Source of the DNA: Yinghuangia sp051388915
GTDB lineage: Bacteria > Actinomycetota > Actinomycetes > Streptomycetales > Streptomycetaceae
Direction: 5' to 3'
NCBI RefSeq assembly: GCF_051388915.1
Contig: NZ_JBPKBH010000029.1
Location: 48,444 to 112,443 of the forward strand
DNA: 64,000 nt
The position numbers and the translations under genes are program-made. The notes under the pieces are model-generated. The model saw only the letters and a list, made by a program, of their open reading frames with translations, was not told the origin of the DNA and made no database searches. This document shows, in pieces, positions 8,170 to 16,865 of this stretch. Position 1 is the first letter of the stretch, and each line of letters begins with the position of its first letter.

Positions 8170-9789
8170 GTGGCCGACTTCAATCTCGCCGACCTCTGGG
8201 AGCTGCTCGCGGACGCGGGCGGCGACACCGAGGTGCTTGTCGCAGGCGATCAGCGACGCACGTACCGCCGACTCGACGAGCGGGCGAACAGACTTGCCCA
8301 CCACCTCGCTGCGGCGGGGGTGGGCCCGGGCGACCACATCGGCGTCTACAGCTTCAACCGGGCCGAGTTCGTCGAGACGCTGCTCGCCGCGTGGAAGATC
8401 CGGGCCGTCCCGGTCAACATCAACTACCGCTACGTCGAGGCCGAGCTCCGCTACCTGCTGGGCGACGCGGACCTGGTGGCGATGGTGTACGAGTGCGGGT
8501 ACGCGGACCGCATCGCCGCGGTGGCCGGGGACTTCCCGGCGCTGAAGACCTTCGTGTCGATCGCCGACGACCAGGGCGGCACCGAGGACGTCCCCGGCGC
8601 GGTCGACTACGAGGCCGCGCTGGCCGCCGCCTCCCCGGAGCGCGGCTTCGGGGAGCGCAGCGCCGACGACCGGTACGTCGTCTACACCGGCGGCACCACC
8701 GGCATGCCCAAGGGCACCATGTGGCGCCACGAGGACATCTTCTTCGGCGCGATGGGCGGAGGCGGCTGGCCGGGGACACCCATCACCGCCCCCGAGGAGA
8801 TCACCCGCAACGCCGAGCGCGACTTCCGCCTCACCTTCATGCCCGCCGCCCCGCTCATGCACGGCGCCGCGCAGTGGTTCGCCATCGGCGGCCTGCTGGC
8901 CGGCAACCGCATCGTGCTCTACACGGATCGCAAGTACGACGCCGCCGAGCTCCTCGGCATCGCCGAGCGCGAGCAGGTCTCCTCGATCCAGATCGTCGGC
9001 GACGCCATGGGCCGCCCCCTCGCGGACGCGGCGAAGGCGGGGGAGTTCGACCTGTCGAAGCTGTACGTGGTCGGCTCCGGCGGAGCGGTGCTCTCCGAGG
9101 CGGTCAAGGACGAGCTGAAGGCGGTCGTACCGCACCTGATGATCAACGACAGCTACGGCAGCTCCGAACTCGGCGCCGGCGGCAGCGGCGTCAAGAAGGA
9201 GTCCGTCGACAAGGACGACGCGGCCGGCAACGCCCCGCGCTTCCTGATGGGCCCTCAGGTCACCGTGCTGGACCTGGAGTCCATGCGCCCGGTCGAGCCC
9301 GGCTCCGGCGTCGTCGGCAAGATCGCCCGCTCCGGCCACATCCCGCTCGGCTACTGGAAGGACGAGGTCAAGACCGCCGCGACCTTCCCGGTGGTGGACG
9401 GCGTGCGGTACGTCGTGCCGGGCGACTTCGGCATGATCGAGGCCGACGGCGCGATCGTCATGCTGGGCCGCGGCTCGGTCTGCATCAACTCCGGCGGCGA
9501 GAAGATCTACCCGGAGGAGGTCGAGTCCGCGTTGAAGGCGCACCCGGACGTGTTCGACTGCATCGTGGTCGGCGTGCCCGACGAGCGCTGGGGCGCACGG
9601 GTGGTCGGGGTCGTCGCGCCGCGCCCGGGCGCCACCCCGTCCTATGACGAACTGGCCGAGCACTGCCGCTCGTTGCTGGCCGGATACAAAGTCCCCCGGG
9701 CGGTCGTCCTGACCGAGGAGATCGGCCGGACCAACGTCGGCAAGGCCGACTACGCCTGGGCGTCCCGCGTCGCGGCGCAGGCTTCCTGA
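8170..9789 (+). CDS. Acyl-CoA synthetase (FadD-type, AMP-forming)
   Basis: 539 aa ANL-superfamily adenylating enzyme: fatty or steroid acid + ATP + CoA gives acyl-CoA. The phosphate loop reads YTGGTTGMPKGT, the A5 motif DSYGSSE, the A7/A8 hinge GDFGMIEADGAIVMLGRG, and the catalytic lysine lies in GRTNVGKADY near the C-terminus. GTG 8170 is chosen over the in-frame TTG 8134 because it aligns with the expected N-terminus and sits at the predicted transcription start. It heads a co-directional set with the DUF35 protein and two thiolase-fold proteins, an arrangement like that used for steroid or branched-acid side-chain catabolism. The acid substrate is inference. Confidence 0.92.
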   Translation: MADFNLADLWELLADAGGDTEVLVAGDQRRTYRRLDERANRLAHHLAAAGVGPGDHIGVYSFNRAEFVETLLAAWKIRAVPVNINYRYVEAELRYLLGDADLVAMVYECGYADRIAAVAGDFPALKTFVSIADDQGGTEDVPGAVDYEAALAAASPERGFGERSADDRYVVYTGGTTGMPKGTMWRHEDIFFGAMGGGGWPGTPITAPEEITRNAERDFRLTFMPAAPLMHGAAQWFAIGGLLAGNRIVLYTDRKYDAAELLGIAEREQVSSIQIVGDAMGRPLADAAKAGEFDLSKLYVVGSGGAVLSEAVKDELKAVVPHLMINDSYGSSELGAGGSGVKKESVDKDDAAGNAPRFLMGPQVTVLDLESMRPVEPGSGVVGKIARSGHIPLGYWKDEVKTAATFPVVDGVRYVVPGDFGMIEADGAIVMLGRGSVCINSGGEKIYPEEVESALKAHPDVFDCIVVGVPDERWGARVVGVVAPRPGATPSYDELAEHCRSLLAGYKVPRAVVLTEEIGRTNVGKADYAWASRVAAQAS

Positions 9790-9874
9790 GCCCCGAAACG
9801 CCGGGCTCCCGTGGCCCGGCGGACCCGAAGACCAGCAGCATCGCCGATCAGCCCAGCGCCGAGAGGACGACCGC

Positions 9875-10858
9875 GTGTCGACACAGACAAGCAGCACCAT
9901 CCAGTTCCCGTACAAGCGCACGCTCGGGCCGGTGATCAGCCGGTTCTTCTCGGAGCTGACCGCGCAGCGCATCGTCGGGATCCGCAGCGGCGAGCGGGTC
10001 ATCGTGCCGCCGATGGAGTACGACCCGGAGACCGGCAACCAACTGGAGCCGGACTACGTCGAGGTCGGCCCGGCCGGGACCGTGGTGTCCTGGACCTGGG
10101 TCGCCGAGCCGGGGCAGCACCACCCGCTCGACCGGCCCTTCGCGTACGCGCTGATCAAGCTCGACGGCGCCGACACCAACCTGCTGCACGCGCTGGACGC
10201 GGGCAGCGAGGACGCGGTGTCGACCGGCATGCGCGTGGCGCCCCGCTGGCGCGACGAACCGGTGGGCCGGATCGACGACATCGTGGCGTTCATCCCCGGC
10301 GAGACCCCCGAGGGTCCGGCCGCGGGCGAGGCGCAGGACGTCCAGACGATGGACTTCTTCTCCACGATCACCTACACCGACGTGCTCTCGCCGACGGCGG
10401 AGCGGTACGCGGCCAGCATGCGCGCGGGCGTCATCACCGGCCAGCGCTGCCCCAAGTGCAACCGCGTCTTCCTGGGCCGTGGTTACTGCTCGGTGGACGC
10501 GCTGCTCCTCGGCCCCGAGCACGACGAGACGCTGCCGGACGCCGGGACGGTGTCGAACTACACCATCGTCACGCCGACTCCATACCCCGGCCAGAAGGAG
10601 ACCGAGCCGTTCGCGCGCGCCTCGGTGGTCCTGGACGGCGACGAGATGGTCATCGCGCAGCAGCAGATCATCGGCATCCCGGTCGGCGAGATCCGGGTCG
10701 GCATGCGCGTCAAGGCGCAGTGGTTCCCGGACGCCGAGCGCGACGCCGCCGAGATCACCAGCAAGGGCTGGGGAACCGTGGCCGGCTTCATCGAGGGCTG
10801 GTTGCCGACCGGCGAACCCGACCTGCCCGCCGAGCAGTTCTTGAACCGGGTGTTCTGA
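9875..10858 (+). CDS. Tandem DUF35 (zinc ribbon/OB-fold) protein, acyl-CoA-associated
   Basis: 327 aa. It reads as two DUF35 units. The N-terminal half (1-165) has the OB-fold part (PAGTVVSWTWV, PFAYALIKLDGAD) but no Cys ribbon. The C-terminal half has the ribbon with C192, C195 and C205 (CPKC then GYC; the usual fourth Cys is absent) and an OB fold (GTVSNYTIVTP). DUF35 proteins partner thiolase-like enzymes or MaoC hydratases in actinobacterial steroid side-chain degradation, binding acyl-CoA. Start is GTG 9875 after a GAGAGGA ribosome site. The gene ends 26 nt before the first thiolase-like gene, so a complex is likely. Confidence 0.85.
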   Translation: MSTQTSSTIQFPYKRTLGPVISRFFSELTAQRIVGIRSGERVIVPPMEYDPETGNQLEPDYVEVGPAGTVVSWTWVAEPGQHHPLDRPFAYALIKLDGADTNLLHALDAGSEDAVSTGMRVAPRWRDEPVGRIDDIVAFIPGETPEGPAAGEAQDVQTMDFFSTITYTDVLSPTAERYAASMRAGVITGQRCPKCNRVFLGRGYCSVDALLLGPEHDETLPDAGTVSNYTIVTPTPYPGQKETEPFARASVVLDGDEMVIAQQQIIGIPVGEIRVGMRVKAQWFPDAERDAAEITSKGWGTVAGFIEGWLPTGEPDLPAEQFLNRVF

Positions 10859-10884
10859 CCGTGGCCACTCAGGAGACAGGCATC

Positions 10885-11949
10885 GTGCGTAACGACACAG
10901 ACATCGCGGTCGTCTCGACCGCGTACCTCCCCTCCGTCCGCCGCAACGAGGTCACCGAGACGGAGATGCTCATCGCGGTGGTCGACGAGGCCCTGGGCAA
11001 GGTCGGGCTCAAGCGCTCGGACGTCGGCTTCAGCTGCCAGGGCTCGTGCGACTACATCTCGGGCGGCACCTTCTCGTTCGTGCCGAACCTCGACGCGATG
11101 GGCGCCTGGCCGCCGATCCACGAGTCGCACGTCGAGATGGACGGCGCCTGGGCGATGTACGAGGCGTGGGTCCGCATGCAGCACGGCGACGTCGAGATCG
11201 CCGTGGCGCTCGGCTCCGGCAAGTCGTCGACCGGCGACCCGGCGGAGATCTACCCGCTCGAACTCGACCCCTATTACCTGGCTCCGCTCGGCCCCGACCC
11301 GGTGTCGCTCGCCGCGCTCCAGGCCCGGCAACTGATCGACTCGGGCAAGACCACCGAGCGCGAACTCGCCGAGATCGCCGTGCGGTCACGCCGGGACGCC
11401 GCGAACAACCCGAAGCAGCAGGTGCGTTCGGCGGAGACGGACGTCGACAAGCTGCTCGCCGAGCCGTACCTGCGCACGCCGCTGCGCAAGAGCGACCTGC
11501 CGCCGATCTCGGACGGCGCGTCGTGCGTGGTGATGGCGACCGCGAAGCGCGCCCGCCAACTGGTCGCGCGCCCGGCCTGGATCGCCGGCCTGGACCACCG
11601 CAGCGAGGTGCACAACCCGGCGCTGCGCGACCTGACCGATTCGCCGTCGACGCGCCTGGCCGCGGAGCGCGCGGGCGGCGTGGCGGGTGTCGAAGTGGCG
11701 GAGCTGATGGCCCCGTTCACCTCGCAGGAGGTCGTGCTGCGGCAGGCCCTCGGACTCGGCGGCGACGTCGTCGTCAACCCTTCGGGCGGCGCGCTCACCG
11801 GCAACCCGCTGATGTCGACCGGCCTCGTCCGCGTCGTCGAGGCAGCCGAGCAGATCATCTCCAACGGCCGCAACCGGACGCTGGCCCACGCCACTTCGGG
11901 TCCGCTGCTCCAGCAGAACCTGGTGTGCATTCTGGAAGGTGACAACTGA
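10885..11949 (+). CDS. Thiolase-fold protein (lipid-transfer protein type), catalytic residues atypical
   Basis: 354 aa. GTG 10885 is preferred to GTG 10861 because AGGAG lies 9 nt upstream. The fold is recognisable (DVGFSCQGSC, PPISDGASCVVMA, VVVNPSGGALTGNPLM). The normal thiolase nucleophilic Cys region is replaced (HVEMDGAW), and the C-terminal GHP histidine motif reads GNP. Thiolase-like proteins working with DUF35 partners, such as mycobacterial Ltp2, act as aldolases rather than thiolases, so C-C bond cleavage by retro-aldol chemistry is a reasonable guess. The stop overlaps the start of the next gene (TGATG). Confidence 0.85.
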   Translation: MRNDTDIAVVSTAYLPSVRRNEVTETEMLIAVVDEALGKVGLKRSDVGFSCQGSCDYISGGTFSFVPNLDAMGAWPPIHESHVEMDGAWAMYEAWVRMQHGDVEIAVALGSGKSSTGDPAEIYPLELDPYYLAPLGPDPVSLAALQARQLIDSGKTTERELAEIAVRSRRDAANNPKQQVRSAETDVDKLLAEPYLRTPLRKSDLPPISDGASCVVMATAKRARQLVARPAWIAGLDHRSEVHNPALRDLTDSPSTRLAAERAGGVAGVEVAELMAPFTSQEVVLRQALGLGGDVVVNPSGGALTGNPLMSTGLVRVVEAAEQIISNGRNRTLAHATSGPLLQQNLVCILEGDN

Positions 11950-13112
11950 TGGGGCATGAGCCTGTCGCAGTCGTCGGCGTCGGCCAGACGAAGCACAAGA
12001 AGCGCCGCGACGACCTGTCGATCGCCGGGCTGGTCCGCGAGGCCGCACAACGCGCCCTCGACGACGCCCAGATGACGTGGTCGGACATCGACGCGGTCGT
12101 CATCGGCAAGGCGCCGGACATCTTCGAGGGCGTCATGAAGCCCGAGTTGTACCTGTCCGACGCGCTCGGCGGGGCCGGGAAGCCGGTGTTCCGCGTGCAC
12201 ACCGCCGGATCGGTGGGCGGCTCGACCGCCATCGTGGCCTCGCACCTGGTGAGTTCGCGCGTGCACAAGCGCGTGCTCGCGGTCGCGTGGGAGAAGCAGT
12301 CCGAGGGCAACGCGCAGTTCGGCCTCGGCGGCGGCAAGTCCGGTTCGATCGGCGCGGGCGGCGCGTTCGCGCCGTGGATCCGCGCGTACATCCGCAAGTC
12401 CGGGGCGCCCGAGCACATCGGGTGGCAGGTCGCGGTCAAGGACCGGCAGAACGCGCTGCGCAACCCGTACGCGCACCTGCACCTGAAGGACATCTCCATC
12501 GAGAAGGTCCGCGAGTCGCCCATGATGTGGGACCCGCTGCACTTCCTGGAGTCCTGCCCGTCCTCGGACGGCGCCGGCGCGATCGTGCTGACCGACAAGG
12601 CCGGGGGCCTCGCCGCCGCGGCCGAGGGCCGGGCGCCCGCGTGGGTGCTGGGCACCTCGATGCGCTCCGAGCCGTCGTCCTTCAACGGCCGCGACCCGAT
12701 CCGCCCGCAGGCGGGCATCGACTGCGCGTGGGACGTCTACAAGCAGGCCGGGATCACCGACCCGCGCAACGACATCGACGTCGCCGAACTGTACGTGCCG
12801 TTCTCGTGGTACGAGCCGATGTGGCTGGAGGGCCACGACATCGCGCCGGTCAACGAGGGCTGGAAGATGGTCGACCGCGGTGAGACCGCGTTCGACGGCT
12901 CCTTCCCGGTCAACCCGTCGGGCGGCGTGCTGTCGTCGAACCCGATCGGCGCGTCCGGCATGCTCCGCTTCCTCGAAGCGGCGCTCCAGGTCCGCGGAGC
13001 CGCGGGCGAGCACCAGGTGGACGGCGCGCGTGTGGCGATCGCGCAGGCGTACGGTGCCGCCGCGCAGTACTTCGCGATGTGGGCGGTCGGCTCGGAGCTC
13101 CCGTCGAGCTGA
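11949..13112 (+). CDS. Second thiolase-fold protein, catalytic residues atypical
   Basis: 387 aa, translationally coupled (one-base overlap) to the preceding paralogue. It begins VAVVGVGQTKHKKRRDDLS, a typical SCP2-thiolase opening. At the active-site loop it reads HTAGSVGGSTAI, with no Cys, and at the C-terminus VNPSGGVLSSNPIGASG, again Asn where thiolases have His. With the upstream gene it probably forms a hetero-oligomer on which the DUF35 protein docks. A 17-bp perfect-arm hairpin ends the operon 11 nt after the stop. No experimentally known reaction can be assigned from sequence alone. Confidence 0.85.
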   Translation: MGHEPVAVVGVGQTKHKKRRDDLSIAGLVREAAQRALDDAQMTWSDIDAVVIGKAPDIFEGVMKPELYLSDALGGAGKPVFRVHTAGSVGGSTAIVASHLVSSRVHKRVLAVAWEKQSEGNAQFGLGGGKSGSIGAGGAFAPWIRAYIRKSGAPEHIGWQVAVKDRQNALRNPYAHLHLKDISIEKVRESPMMWDPLHFLESCPSSDGAGAIVLTDKAGGLAAAAEGRAPAWVLGTSMRSEPSSFNGRDPIRPQAGIDCAWDVYKQAGITDPRNDIDVAELYVPFSWYEPMWLEGHDIAPVNEGWKMVDRGETAFDGSFPVNPSGGVLSSNPIGASGMLRFLEAALQVRGAAGEHQVDGARVAIAQAYGAAAQYFAMWAVGSELPSS

Positions 13113-13123
13113 TCCGCACGGCG

Positions 13124-13166
13124 CAGACGGGCCGGACCGCGCGTGGGATGCGGTCCGGCCCGTCTG
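13124..13166. terminator. Strong terminator of the acyl-CoA operon
   Basis: 17-bp perfect arms (13124-13140 and 13150-13166) with a 9-nt loop, directly after the second thiolase-like gene. Confidence 0.85.
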
Positions 13167-13220
13167 TCCGCCTGCCCGTCCGCCCGTTCGTGTGCCCGGG
13201 GCGCGACGCGGCGAACTGTA

Positions 13221-13262
13221 AGGATGCCTGACCTTGTATTGGTCAAGCATCCTGTCTACGCT
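13221..13262 (+). promoter_or_regulatory. Operator palindrome and leaderless promoter of nitronate monooxygenase
   Basis: 13-nt arms 13221-13233 and 13241-13253 (one mismatch) around TTGTATT. The -35 TTGTAT (13234-13239) is the palindrome centre; the -10 TACGCT (13257-13262) follows after 17 nt and the ATG after exactly 6 more. A repressor here would cover the -35 element. Confidence 0.6.
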
Positions 13263-13268
13263 CCTCGC

Positions 13269-14393
13269 ATGAAGCCACCGATCTGCGAAAAGCTCGGGAT
13301 CGAGTTCCCGATCTTCGCGTTCTCCCACTGCCGGGACGTCGTCGCCGCGGTCAGCCGCGCGGGCGGCTTCGGTGTCCTCGGCGCCCTCGCGTTCAGCCCG
13401 GACCAGCTCGAAATCGAGCTCGCCTGGATCGACGAGCACGTCGACGGGCGCCCGTACGGCGTGGACCTCGCCATCCCTATGAAGTACCTGGGCAAGGGCG
13501 GCGGCGACGCGGCCGTACCGGAGAACCTTGAGAAGCTGATCCCGGAAGCCCACTGGAAGTTCGTCGACGAACTCCTCGCGGCCCACGACATCCCGCCGCT
13601 GCCCCCGGAGTTGGAGGGCAAGGCGGCCAAGGCGGCCGGGCTGAACGTCGATCTGGAGTCGCGCGCCCAGATCGAGACCGCGCTCAAGCACCCGCTCGTC
13701 AAGATGTTCGTCAACGCGCTGGGCCCGCCCCCCGCCGACATCATCGACGCCTGCCACGACGCGGGCGTGCTGGTCGGTGCGCTGTGCGGCAGCCCGCGCC
13801 ACGCGCAGAAGCAGGTCGAGGCCGGCGTCGACGTCGTCGTGGCGCAGGGCACCGAGGCCGGCGGCCACTGCGGCGAGATCTCCACGATGGTGCTCATCCC
13901 GCAGGTCGTCGACGTGGTCGGCCCCGACGTCCCGGTGCTCGCCGCCGGCGGCATCGGCGGCGGCCGCCAGATGGCCGCCGCGCTCGCGCTCGGCGCCCAG
14001 GGCGTGTGGACCGGCAGCATCTGGCTGACCGTCACCGAGGCCGACACGCACGAGACTTCGGTGCAGAACCTGCTGGAGGCCTCGTCCGCCGACACGGTGC
14101 GTTCGCGCTCGATGACCGGCAAGCCGGCCCGCCAGCTGCGCACCGCGTGGACCGAGGCGTGGGAGGACGAGAACAACCCCGACCCGCTGCCGATGCCGTT
14201 GCAGGGTCTGATCTACAACAAGGCCGCAAGGCGCTTCACGCGTACCAAGAACAAGGAGCTCAACGGCTGGCCGGTCGGCCAGATCGTGGGCGCGATCGAC
14301 CGCGTCCGGCCGACCCAGGAGGTCGTCCTGTCGATGGTGCAGGAGTGGGTCGAGGCGACCGAGCGCCTGGGTGCGCTGCTCGCCGACGACTGA
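13269..14393 (+). CDS. Nitronate monooxygenase family flavoprotein
   Basis: 374 aa FMN-dependent TIM barrel. AQGTEAGGHCGE carries the family's catalytic histidine, and AAGGIGGGRQMAAALALGAQGVWTGS is the FMN-phosphate loop. The family oxidises alkyl nitronates, but many actinobacterial members sit in lipid or steroid catabolic loci and probably act on other substrates. ATG 13269 has no ribosome site and appears leaderless. Immediately upstream are the thiolase operon terminator and an operator palindrome, so it is a separate unit. A terminator follows at 14409-14452. Confidence 0.85.
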   Translation: MKPPICEKLGIEFPIFAFSHCRDVVAAVSRAGGFGVLGALAFSPDQLEIELAWIDEHVDGRPYGVDLAIPMKYLGKGGGDAAVPENLEKLIPEAHWKFVDELLAAHDIPPLPPELEGKAAKAAGLNVDLESRAQIETALKHPLVKMFVNALGPPPADIIDACHDAGVLVGALCGSPRHAQKQVEAGVDVVVAQGTEAGGHCGEISTMVLIPQVVDVVGPDVPVLAAGGIGGGRQMAAALALGAQGVWTGSIWLTVTEADTHETSVQNLLEASSADTVRSRSMTGKPARQLRTAWTEAWEDENNPDPLPMPLQGLIYNKAARRFTRTKNKELNGWPVGQIVGAIDRVRPTQEVVLSMVQEWVEATERLGALLADD

Positions 14394-14408
14394 CCGGGGA
14401 ACCGGGAA

Positions 14409-14452
14409 GAGGGTGTGCCTGCCGGGCTGGTGGTGACGGCGGGCACACCCTC
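14409..14452. terminator. Terminator after nitronate monooxygenase
   Basis: 16-nt arms (14409-14424 and 14437-14452) with one mismatch and a 12-nt loop, between the convergent monooxygenase and MHYT genes. Confidence 0.75.
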
Positions 14453-14503
14453 GCACATGCGGCGGCCGCGGGGCGTACGGCCGCCGCACGCGCGTCCGCC
14501 TGC

Positions 14504-15298
14504 CTACCCGGTGGGCTGCGATCCGGTGAGACGGCTCACCCGGAGGTCGAAGTCCCGGTCGTCGGCCATCTGATCGACGTCCGGCCAGACCGCCACGATG
14601 ACCAGGATGACCAGCGTCACGAGGCTGATGCCGGTGATCATCGGGGCGAAGAACTGCGTCGGCTCGGTGCCGTGCACGTGGTCCGCCACCGGGGCGCCCG
14701 GCGCGGTCGTGTCGACCCGCATCGCGTACATGCCGATGTAGTGCATGCCGGTCACCGCCAGACCCATCACCGGCACCGCCGCGACCGTCGCCTTCAGGCC
14801 GCGAACGTGAAGTGCCGCCCACAGTGCGGCCGTTGCCGCAATGATCGCGACCACCAGGGACAGCGCCACGATGCTCGGCTCGTACGTGATCGGCTGTGAG
14901 GTCTTCATCGCCGCCATACCCAGGTAGTGCATGCCGCCCACGCCGGTGCCGGTGATCGTCCCGCCCGCCAGCAGCGTCGACGTGCGGCTGCCGCCCCCGA
15001 TCGCGAGGGCCAGGCCGATGCCGACCACCAGGACGGACAGCAGCATGCTCGCGAGGGTGAGCGGGATGTCGTACCGGACCTGGCGCCCCGGAATGCTGAA
15101 GCCGAGCATCGCGATGAAGTGCATGACCCATATGCCCGTGCCGCCGAGCGACAGGGCCGCCAGGGCGAGCCAGCGGGCACGCACCGCCCCCGCGGTGGCC
15201 TGCGCCCGGGCGCTGCACAGGAGGCCGAGGCAGGCGCCCGTGCAGGACATCAGGAACGCGAGGCCGGGGGTGAGCGGGCCGTACGTGAAGTGCTCCAT
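14504..15298 (-). CDS. MHYT-domain integral membrane sensor
   Basis: 264 aa, about seven transmembrane helices. The three MHYT signatures are present: WVMHFIAMLGFS, GGMHYLGMAAM and TGMHYIGMYAM. MHYT domains are proposed to hold copper or other metals within the membrane and to sense gases such as O2, CO or NO. Unlike many, this protein has no diguanylate cyclase or kinase attached; it ends in a short cytoplasmic tail. A paralogue lies 1.8 kb away at 17147-18214. Start ATG 15298 is by homology; the ribosome site is poor and an upstream in-frame start is possible. Confidence 0.9.
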   Translation of the reverse strand: MEHFTYGPLTPGLAFLMSCTGACLGLLCSARAQATAGAVRARWLALAALSLGGTGIWVMHFIAMLGFSIPGRQVRYDIPLTLASMLLSVLVVGIGLALAIGGGSRTSTLLAGGTITGTGVGGMHYLGMAAMKTSQPITYEPSIVALSLVVAIIAATAALWAALHVRGLKATVAAVPVMGLAVTGMHYIGMYAMRVDTTAPGAPVADHVHGTEPTQFFAPMITGISLVTLVILVIVAVWPDVDQMADDRDFDLRVSRLTGSQPTG

Positions 15299-15497
15299 GG
15301 TGGTTCGCGCCGCGGCGTGCCCGCACGTTGCGCGGGGACCGCGGACCTCCTCTCGGCCACCAGCGTGACCGCGTGTGATGCGGTGTTTCCGCAAAGTGCC
15401 TGGAATCGTCCGCATGGTCCGCCGCCGGGCGTATAGTTCGCCCCGACCGGCGAGAGCGCACGCGGGCGCGCAAACGGCGCACGGTGTGCCGGACCGC

Positions 15498-16865
15498 TCA
15501 GACGACGGCCGGGCTACGCGCCAACTTGCCGCGCAGTTCAGGGAGTTCGCGATGCCAGCCGGCCCTGCGCTGGTACGCCTCACCCGCCCGCAGCACCGTC
15601 GCCTCGTCGAACGCCCGGCCGGAGATCTGCATCGCGAGCGGCAGCCCGACGTCCCCGAATCCGATCGGCACCGAGAGCGTCGGGTTGCCGACCGCACTCC
15701 AGTACGGCGTGTGCACCGCCGACCGGAACACCGCCATGAACCCCGGGCTGTCGAGGCTGTCCACGCGTGGCGCCCCGACGGTCGCGGTCGGTGTCACGAC
15801 CAGATCCACCTGCTGGAGCAGGGAGTTGACCGCCCGCTGCCCGGTGCGGCGCACCGCTTGCGCGCGCACGAAGTCCGCCGCCGTGTAGAACGCCCCGGTC
15901 GCGAACGCGGTGCGCCCGACCGGGCCCGACTCCTCCCGACGGGCGGTGGCTTCGGCGGCGTGGTGGGCGAGCGCCTCGGCCGCGAGGGTGAGCATGTCGG
16001 CGGCGTAGAGCTCGTGTACGAAGGGGAGTTCGACGTCCACGATCACCGCTCCGGCGGCGACGAGCACGTCGAGGGCCGAGCCGAACCGCAGCGCGAGCGC
16101 GGGGTCCGCGAGGTCGAGGCCGACGCGCAGCAGCGGGTCGACGCCGATGCGCACGCCGTCGAGGTCGCCGGTGAGGAGCGCGGGGTAGTCGGGGACGGCC
16201 CGGTCCGCGCAGTGGTGGTCGGCGTCGTCGTACCCGGCCATCACCGCCAGAAGCAGGGCGCAGTCCTCGGCGGTGCGGGCCACCGGGCCGATGTGGTCCA
16301 GCGGCCGCCCGTCGCCCGGGCCCGCCGGACTCGGCACGCGCCCGTACGTCGGGCGCAGTCCGGTCACCCCGCAGAACGCCGCGGGCATCCGGATGCCGGC
16401 CGCGCCGTCCGCGCCGACCCCGGCGGGGAAGAACCCGGCGGCCACACCGTTCGCGGTGCCCGAACTCCCGCCGCCCGCCCAGGTGGCCGGGTTCCACGGA
16501 TTGCGCGGCACGGCGGCGGGGCGGCCGGGGTCGGGCAGACCGACGGTGAACTCCGTCGCGGCGGTGGCGCCGAGCACGATCGCCCCGGCGGCGCGGAGGC
16601 GGGCGACGGCGGTTGAGGCGTCCAGGAGTTCGCGCACGCCCACCGGGACGCCGTGCAGCGGACCGCGGAGGTTCCCGGCGTCGCGCTCGGCGTCGGCGCG
16701 CTCCGCCTCCGACAGCGCTTCGTCGTCCCGCCGTTGCGCGAACGTTCCGAGCCGTTCGCCGAACCGGTCGGCACGCTCGATCGCCGCCGCGACGAGTCCG
16801 AGGGATGTGGCCCGCCCGTCGCGCAGCGCACGGACGGTCTCGACGACGGACGTCGGTTCGGGCAT
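15498..16865 (-). CDS. Amidase-signature protein, probably catalytically inactive
   Basis: 455 aa, clear amidase-signature fold (PRNPWNPATWAGGGSSG, AAGIRMPAAFCGVTGLRPTYG, VVTPTATVGAP). The Ser-cisSer-Lys triad is broken. The lysine normally in GVPVAVKD is Arg78 (GVPVGVRELLD); about 20 residues usually found after it are missing; and the nucleophile in GGSIR is Gly157 (DGAAGIRMP). Only the cis-Ser of GGGSSG (134/135) remains. Start ATG 16865 has GGGGAGG upstream. The frame is otherwise intact with normal codon use, so it is maintained and may bind rather than hydrolyse. It lies between the two MHYT genes. Confidence 0.85.
   Translation of the reverse strand: MPEPTSVVETVRALRDGRATSLGLVAAAIERADRFGERLGTFAQRRDDEALSEAERADAERDAGNLRGPLHGVPVGVRELLDASTAVARLRAAGAIVLGATAATEFTVGLPDPGRPAAVPRNPWNPATWAGGGSSGTANGVAAGFFPAGVGADGAAGIRMPAAFCGVTGLRPTYGRVPSPAGPGDGRPLDHIGPVARTAEDCALLLAVMAGYDDADHHCADRAVPDYPALLTGDLDGVRIGVDPLLRVGLDLADPALALRFGSALDVLVAAGAVIVDVELPFVHELYAADMLTLAAEALAHHAAEATARREESGPVGRTAFATGAFYTAADFVRAQAVRRTGQRAVNSLLQQVDLVVTPTATVGAPRVDSLDSPGFMAVFRSAVHTPYWSAVGNPTLSVPIGFGDVGLPLAMQISGRAFDEATVLRAGEAYQRRAGWHRELPELRGKLARSPAVV

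Noticed and set aside
8143..10038. Minus-strand open frame opposite the acyl-CoA synthetase
   Set aside because: Low-complexity His/Asp/Arg composition and no start context; the plus-strand gene has full family motifs.
10861..10884. GTG 10861 as the start of the first thiolase-like gene
   Set aside because: No ribosome site, while AGGAG is ideally placed for GTG 10885.
11274..15482. Minus-strand open frame of about 1400 codons
   Set aside because: Antisense to the thiolase-like and nitronate monooxygenase genes and then out of frame with the MHYT gene. Shadow frame.
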